Source of the DNA: an uncultured Ignavibacteria bacterium
GTDB lineage: Bacteria; Bacteroidota; Ignavibacteria; Ignavibacteriales; Ignavibacteriaceae
DNA length: 24,379 nt
Assembly (NCBI GenBank): GCA_937996765.1
Contig: CALKUG010000414.1
Coordinates: forward strand, 1-24,379
Direction of reading: 5' to 3'
This document shows, piece after piece, positions 21,783 through 24,379 of the stretch. The stretch's first letter is position 1. The number at the start of each line of letters is the position of its first letter. Made by a program: the position numbers and the translations under genes. The notes under the pieces were generated by a model. The model searched no databases, was not told the origin of the DNA, and worked only from the letters and a program-made list of their open reading frames with translations.

Positions 21783-23165
21783 TTACGACGTTATATAACG
21801 TTCAACAGAATCGGAAACTGATTGGGCGGTGCTCAAACAATCCGATAGAGTTATTCCGTTTCTAAAATTTCCGGAGAGTAAAAACCCGGGATTATTTGTT
21901 TCGAAGCGTGAAAAAGCTTCTTCTTGTTGTTTATACTCAATAGAATATTGAGGTAAAAACTTATTCCAAATTTTAAACGATTGAATACTCGGAGATGCCG
22001 TTATATGCAACATCTCACGTAGTTCCAAAGTAATTTTTTTAATTATTTCTTCGCGCGAAAGTTCAAAAAGCTCTTTGTTGCGTGTGCCCCCTGCGGTTAC
22101 TGAGAAAAGCATAATCTCTTCGGTTGAATGCGAAGGGAACAAATCAGAAATGTAAACAACGTTAACAATATTTGATTTAGCTTTATGGGGTATGGTAAAC
22201 CCATAACCGGGTGTATGACCGGTTACATATTTTTTGGTGAACCCAAGATATAATGTTATTACTTGAGGATATTCAATTTTCTTTAGGGAGAGTGCGGCTT
22301 CGTGATCGTAGGGGTCAACGAGGTCAGCGGCAATATAAGCAGGAACCGTAGAAACCACTGTTGAGCCCTCAACAGTTTTAACCTGGCCGGCGTGGTTGTA
22401 GGAGACTACAAAATCTTCGCCATTTTTAGTTATAGAAAGTACATCGGCATGGGTTATTACCCGATGACCAAGTTTACCAGCTATGGCGTTGGTTAAGGAC
22501 GAAAACCCTTTGGCAAAGGTAAACACACTTCCTGATTGCCGAGTTTCGGAAGCAGCTTTTTTGAAATTCTTAATACTTTTTACTGCTCCCTGCAATAAGC
22601 CACCATATTTTTCCTCAAGAGCGAAAAGCTTTGGAAAGGCATATTTTGCACTCAATTTTTCGGGGTCGCCGTAATATGCTTCAGCAACAAAGGCATCAAA
22701 AGCATTTTCAAAAATCTCTTTACCTAATCGGCGTCTCACAAAATCAGCAATACTTTCACTTGTCGGGTTTTTGCTTTTACCTGTAAAGGGTTCGTTCATT
22801 ACCTTTAATTTAGTATTGGTAGAAAAGAGTTCTGATTTAAAGAAGGTGGTTGCCGAAAGAGGGACGGGGTGCATTACACCATCGAGGTAGATATATTTTT
22901 TATACATTAAGTCTGAAGCATAAAGCAAATCATCTTTCAGCTTTAATTCCTCTGTTAATTCCCCTATTATCGGAGTGAGTTCGAGAGCGTGAGTTACACC
23001 CTTCTCAACAATACAATCCTTCTCGGTAGTAGTAGAAATCATCCCGCCTACTTCACTACCTTTTTCGAGAACAACTACTTCGTATCCTTTTTTGTGGAGC
23101 ATATAAGCTGTTGAAAGTCCGGATATCCCTCCACCAAGGACTATAATCTTTTTATCACTCTTCAT
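21783..23165 (-). CDS. hemG: Protoporphyrinogen/coproporphyrinogen oxidase (FAD, HemG/HemY type)
   Basis: FAD enzyme that oxidises protoporphyrinogen IX (or coproporphyrinogen III in some lineages) late in haem synthesis. 460 aa, the usual length. The Rossmann motif is GGGISGLS (11-18) followed by VVVLEKGSEVGG (31-42). The second FAD region at the C-terminus is FLLSGNFRNGITLSDCLSTAQSVSDSV. The middle has AFVAEAYYGDPEKLSAKYAFPKL, typical of the family. The ATG follows a 232-nt intergenic region. There is a link to the cytochrome c encoded in this window only in the general sense of haem supply. Confidence 0.9.
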   Translation of the reverse strand: MKSDKKIIVLGGGISGLSTAYMLHKKGYEVVVLEKGSEVGGMISTTTEKDCIVEKGVTHALELTPIIGELTEELKLKDDLLYASDLMYKKYIYLDGVMHPVPLSATTFFKSELFSTNTKLKVMNEPFTGKSKNPTSESIADFVRRRLGKEIFENAFDAFVAEAYYGDPEKLSAKYAFPKLFALEEKYGGLLQGAVKSIKNFKKAASETRQSGSVFTFAKGFSSLTNAIAGKLGHRVITHADVLSITKNGEDFVVSYNHAGQVKTVEGSTVVSTVPAYIAADLVDPYDHEAALSLKKIEYPQVITLYLGFTKKYVTGHTPGYGFTIPHKAKSNIVNVVYISDLFPSHSTEEIMLFSVTAGGTRNKELFELSREEIIKKITLELREMLHITASPSIQSFKIWNKFLPQYSIEYKQQEEAFSRFETNNPGFLLSGNFRNGITLSDCLSTAQSVSDSVERYITS

Positions 23166-23225
23166 ACTAATTTAAACCACTAAGGCGAATAATATTCATT
23201 GCAAATTTCCTCAACTTAATCGAAA

Positions 23226-23233
23226 CAAATATA
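23226..23233 (-). promoter_or_regulatory. Candidate -7 element of the hemG-glgA operon
   Basis: On the minus strand it reads TATATTTG, a match to TAnnTTTG, about 60 nt upstream of the hemG ATG. No clear -33 TTTG is at the right distance. Confidence 0.3.
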
Positions 23234-23397
23234 CAGAAAGAATTAAGCATTTTTACTTGTGAACCCGTAAAGTTTTTTTGAGTTAATTAAAGATTTCAAC
23301 CTACGAATACACTATTTTTAGTTTTAAGATTTTAATGAGTTCTCTTCTGACTTTTGTGTAATCAATGAGTTAGATTGTAAAACGATAAGGAATACTT

Positions 23398-24379
23398 GTG
23401 TTAGAGAATACAAAATGGCAAACATTCTTCGAAAATTCCGGTGGTTCGGCATCCCCCTCTTATACACAAACAATAGAATACTTTAGTGAGTTGGAGAAAA
23501 AATCGGGTTGTGTAAAGTTGGTGCAATTTGGGATAACTCCACGTGGTGAAAAGCAATACGCAGTTGTTATAGCTAAAAATAGGTGTTTTACTCCCAAAGC
23601 CGCTCGAAGAGCGGGAAGAAGGGTAGTTGTTATTCAAAATGGCATTCATCCCGGGGAAATTGAAGGTAAAGATGCTTGGATGATTCTTGCTCGAGAGATT
23701 GTTGTTGAAAAATTACACAAAGAATGGCTGGATTCTCAAGTATTGATTCTCATTCCGGTTCTTAATATCGACGGACACAATAGGGCTTCGGAGTATAATC
23801 GGGTTAACCAAAATGGCCCAACTGTGCAAGGTTGGAGAACAAATGCTCATAATCTGAATATGAATCGTGATTATGCTAAAGCAGATGCCCCTGAAATGCG
23901 CGCGTATTTGAAATTTATACACTCGTGGAACCCCGATTTTATTATTGATAATCATACTACAAATGGAGCCGATTACCAATACGATATTTCTTACGGACTT
24001 GAGATTCACCAAAACATTGATATGGCACTTGCATACTTTAATATGAATGTTCTTACCCCCGAGTTGGTACATAGGCTTGAAAGCAAGGGTTTGAAGGTTG
24101 GCCCATATATAGAACCCAAATACGAGTCTATTTATGACGGAGTTCTAATGGAGCCCTCACTTCCCCGTTATTCAACAGGATATTTTGCTGCCATAAATAG
24201 AATAGCAATTTTGGTAGAAGCTCACGCACTTAAGCCGTTTGTAAAACGCGTGGAATCTACAAAACAGTTTAATATTGCCGTTCTCGATTTGGTGGCAAAG
24301 CATAAAGACTCACTAAAGGATTTAAATACCAGAGCCGATAGAAGAAGTGTAGAGAAGTTTGCTCTAAAAAAAGAACCAA
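23398..24379 (+). CDS. M14-family zinc carboxypeptidase-like protein, N-terminal part
   Basis: The first 327 codons are visible; the gene runs off the window end. It starts at GTG (23398) with AAGGA about 8 nt upstream. Residues 20-280 form an M14 peptidase domain. The zinc motif is H84-x2-E87 (QNGIHPGEIEGKDAW), followed by LIPVLNIDGHNR (118-129) and a late His, H186, in IIDNHTTNGADYQYD. E274 in ILVEAHALKP is the likely general base. All four key positions are present. No signal peptide is seen in the visible N-terminus, although many relatives are exported. N152, N154 and R157 in NLNMNRDY match the NxNRDF-type substrate-binding motif. Confidence 0.88.
   Translation, partial: MLENTKWQTFFENSGGSASPSYTQTIEYFSELEKKSGCVKLVQFGITPRGEKQYAVVIAKNRCFTPKAARRAGRRVVVIQNGIHPGEIEGKDAWMILAREIVVEKLHKEWLDSQVLILIPVLNIDGHNRASEYNRVNQNGPTVQGWRTNAHNLNMNRDYAKADAPEMRAYLKFIHSWNPDFIIDNHTTNGADYQYDISYGLEIHQNIDMALAYFNMNVLTPELVHRLESKGLKVGPYIEPKYESIYDGVLMEPSLPRYSTGYFAAINRIAILVEAHALKPFVKRVESTKQFNIAVLDLVAKHKDSLKDLNTRADRRSVEKFALKKEP

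Noticed and set aside
23401..24072. Minus-strand open frames opposite the M14 peptidase
   Set aside because: The plus-strand frame has complete zinc-binding and catalytic motifs and no stop codon for 327 codons.
1..24379. Search for CRISPR arrays, IS elements, tRNA, rRNA or riboswitches
   Set aside because: No regularly spaced repeats, transposase motifs, CCA-ended cloverleafs or conserved riboswitch cores were recognised by eye; intergenic gaps are mostly short.

Overview
This 24.4-kb window is a chromosomal replication-origin region of a low-GC, Gram-negative bacterium of the Bacteroidota/Chlorobi/Ignavibacteria (FCB) group; Ignavibacteria/Kapabacteria-like is my best guess. The reasons are: the replication genes run dnaA-dnaN-recF-DUF721-gyrB; there is an Omp85-type outer-membrane protein and an AMIN-amidase, both typical of diderms; exported proteins have signal peptides ending ..AQ; Shine-Dalgarno sequences are often weak; and TAnnTTTG-type -7 promoter elements occur. 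Taxonomy is inference from gene order and remembered family resemblance.

Layout. (1) 1-5309, minus strand: gyrB (its 3' part lies outside the window), a short DUF721/DciA-family gene, recF, dnaN and dnaA. (2) Two non-coding blocks flank dnaA (3457-3890 and 5310-5759). They hold perfect DnaA boxes, TTATCCACA or TTATACACA, on both sides of the gene, which points to a bipartite oriC. A strong terminator closes dnaA. (3) 5760-11163, plus strand: rpmH, rnpA, yidD and yidC, then a large patatin-POTRA-Omp85 protein 4 nt after yidC. (4) 11274-12320: a class I fructose-bisphosphate aldolase of the E. coli FbaB type, followed by a bidirectional terminator. (5) 12388-14411, minus: an AmiC-type N-acetylmuramoyl-L-alanine amidase followed by a membrane-anchored monohaem cytochrome c. 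(6) 14537-18224, minus: a cNMP-binding-like domain joined to a degenerate histidine-kinase module, then miaA, then a GT2 glycosyltransferase, closed by a strong terminator. (7) 18280-20227, plus: an HhH-GPD DNA glycosylase, an ECF sigma factor, a soluble zinc anti-sigma factor and an OsmC-family peroxidase. (8) 20294-23165, minus: hemG and glgA. (9) 23398 to the end, plus: a partial M14-family zinc carboxypeptidase.

Most of the window is ordinary core genome. No mobile element, CRISPR array, tRNA or rRNA was seen. The most interesting items are three. The sigma/anti-sigma/OsmC cassette has an anti-sigma whose Cys/His spacing matches the redox-sensing RsrA ligands. The cNMP-binding/pseudo-histidine-kinase protein lacks both the catalytic His and the ATP-binding glycine boxes, and is joined to miaA. 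The patatin-Omp85 (type Vd-like) protein has two POTRA-like domains and is joined to the yidC operon. The dnaA-flanking DnaA-box clusters contain a 22-bp exact direct repeat.
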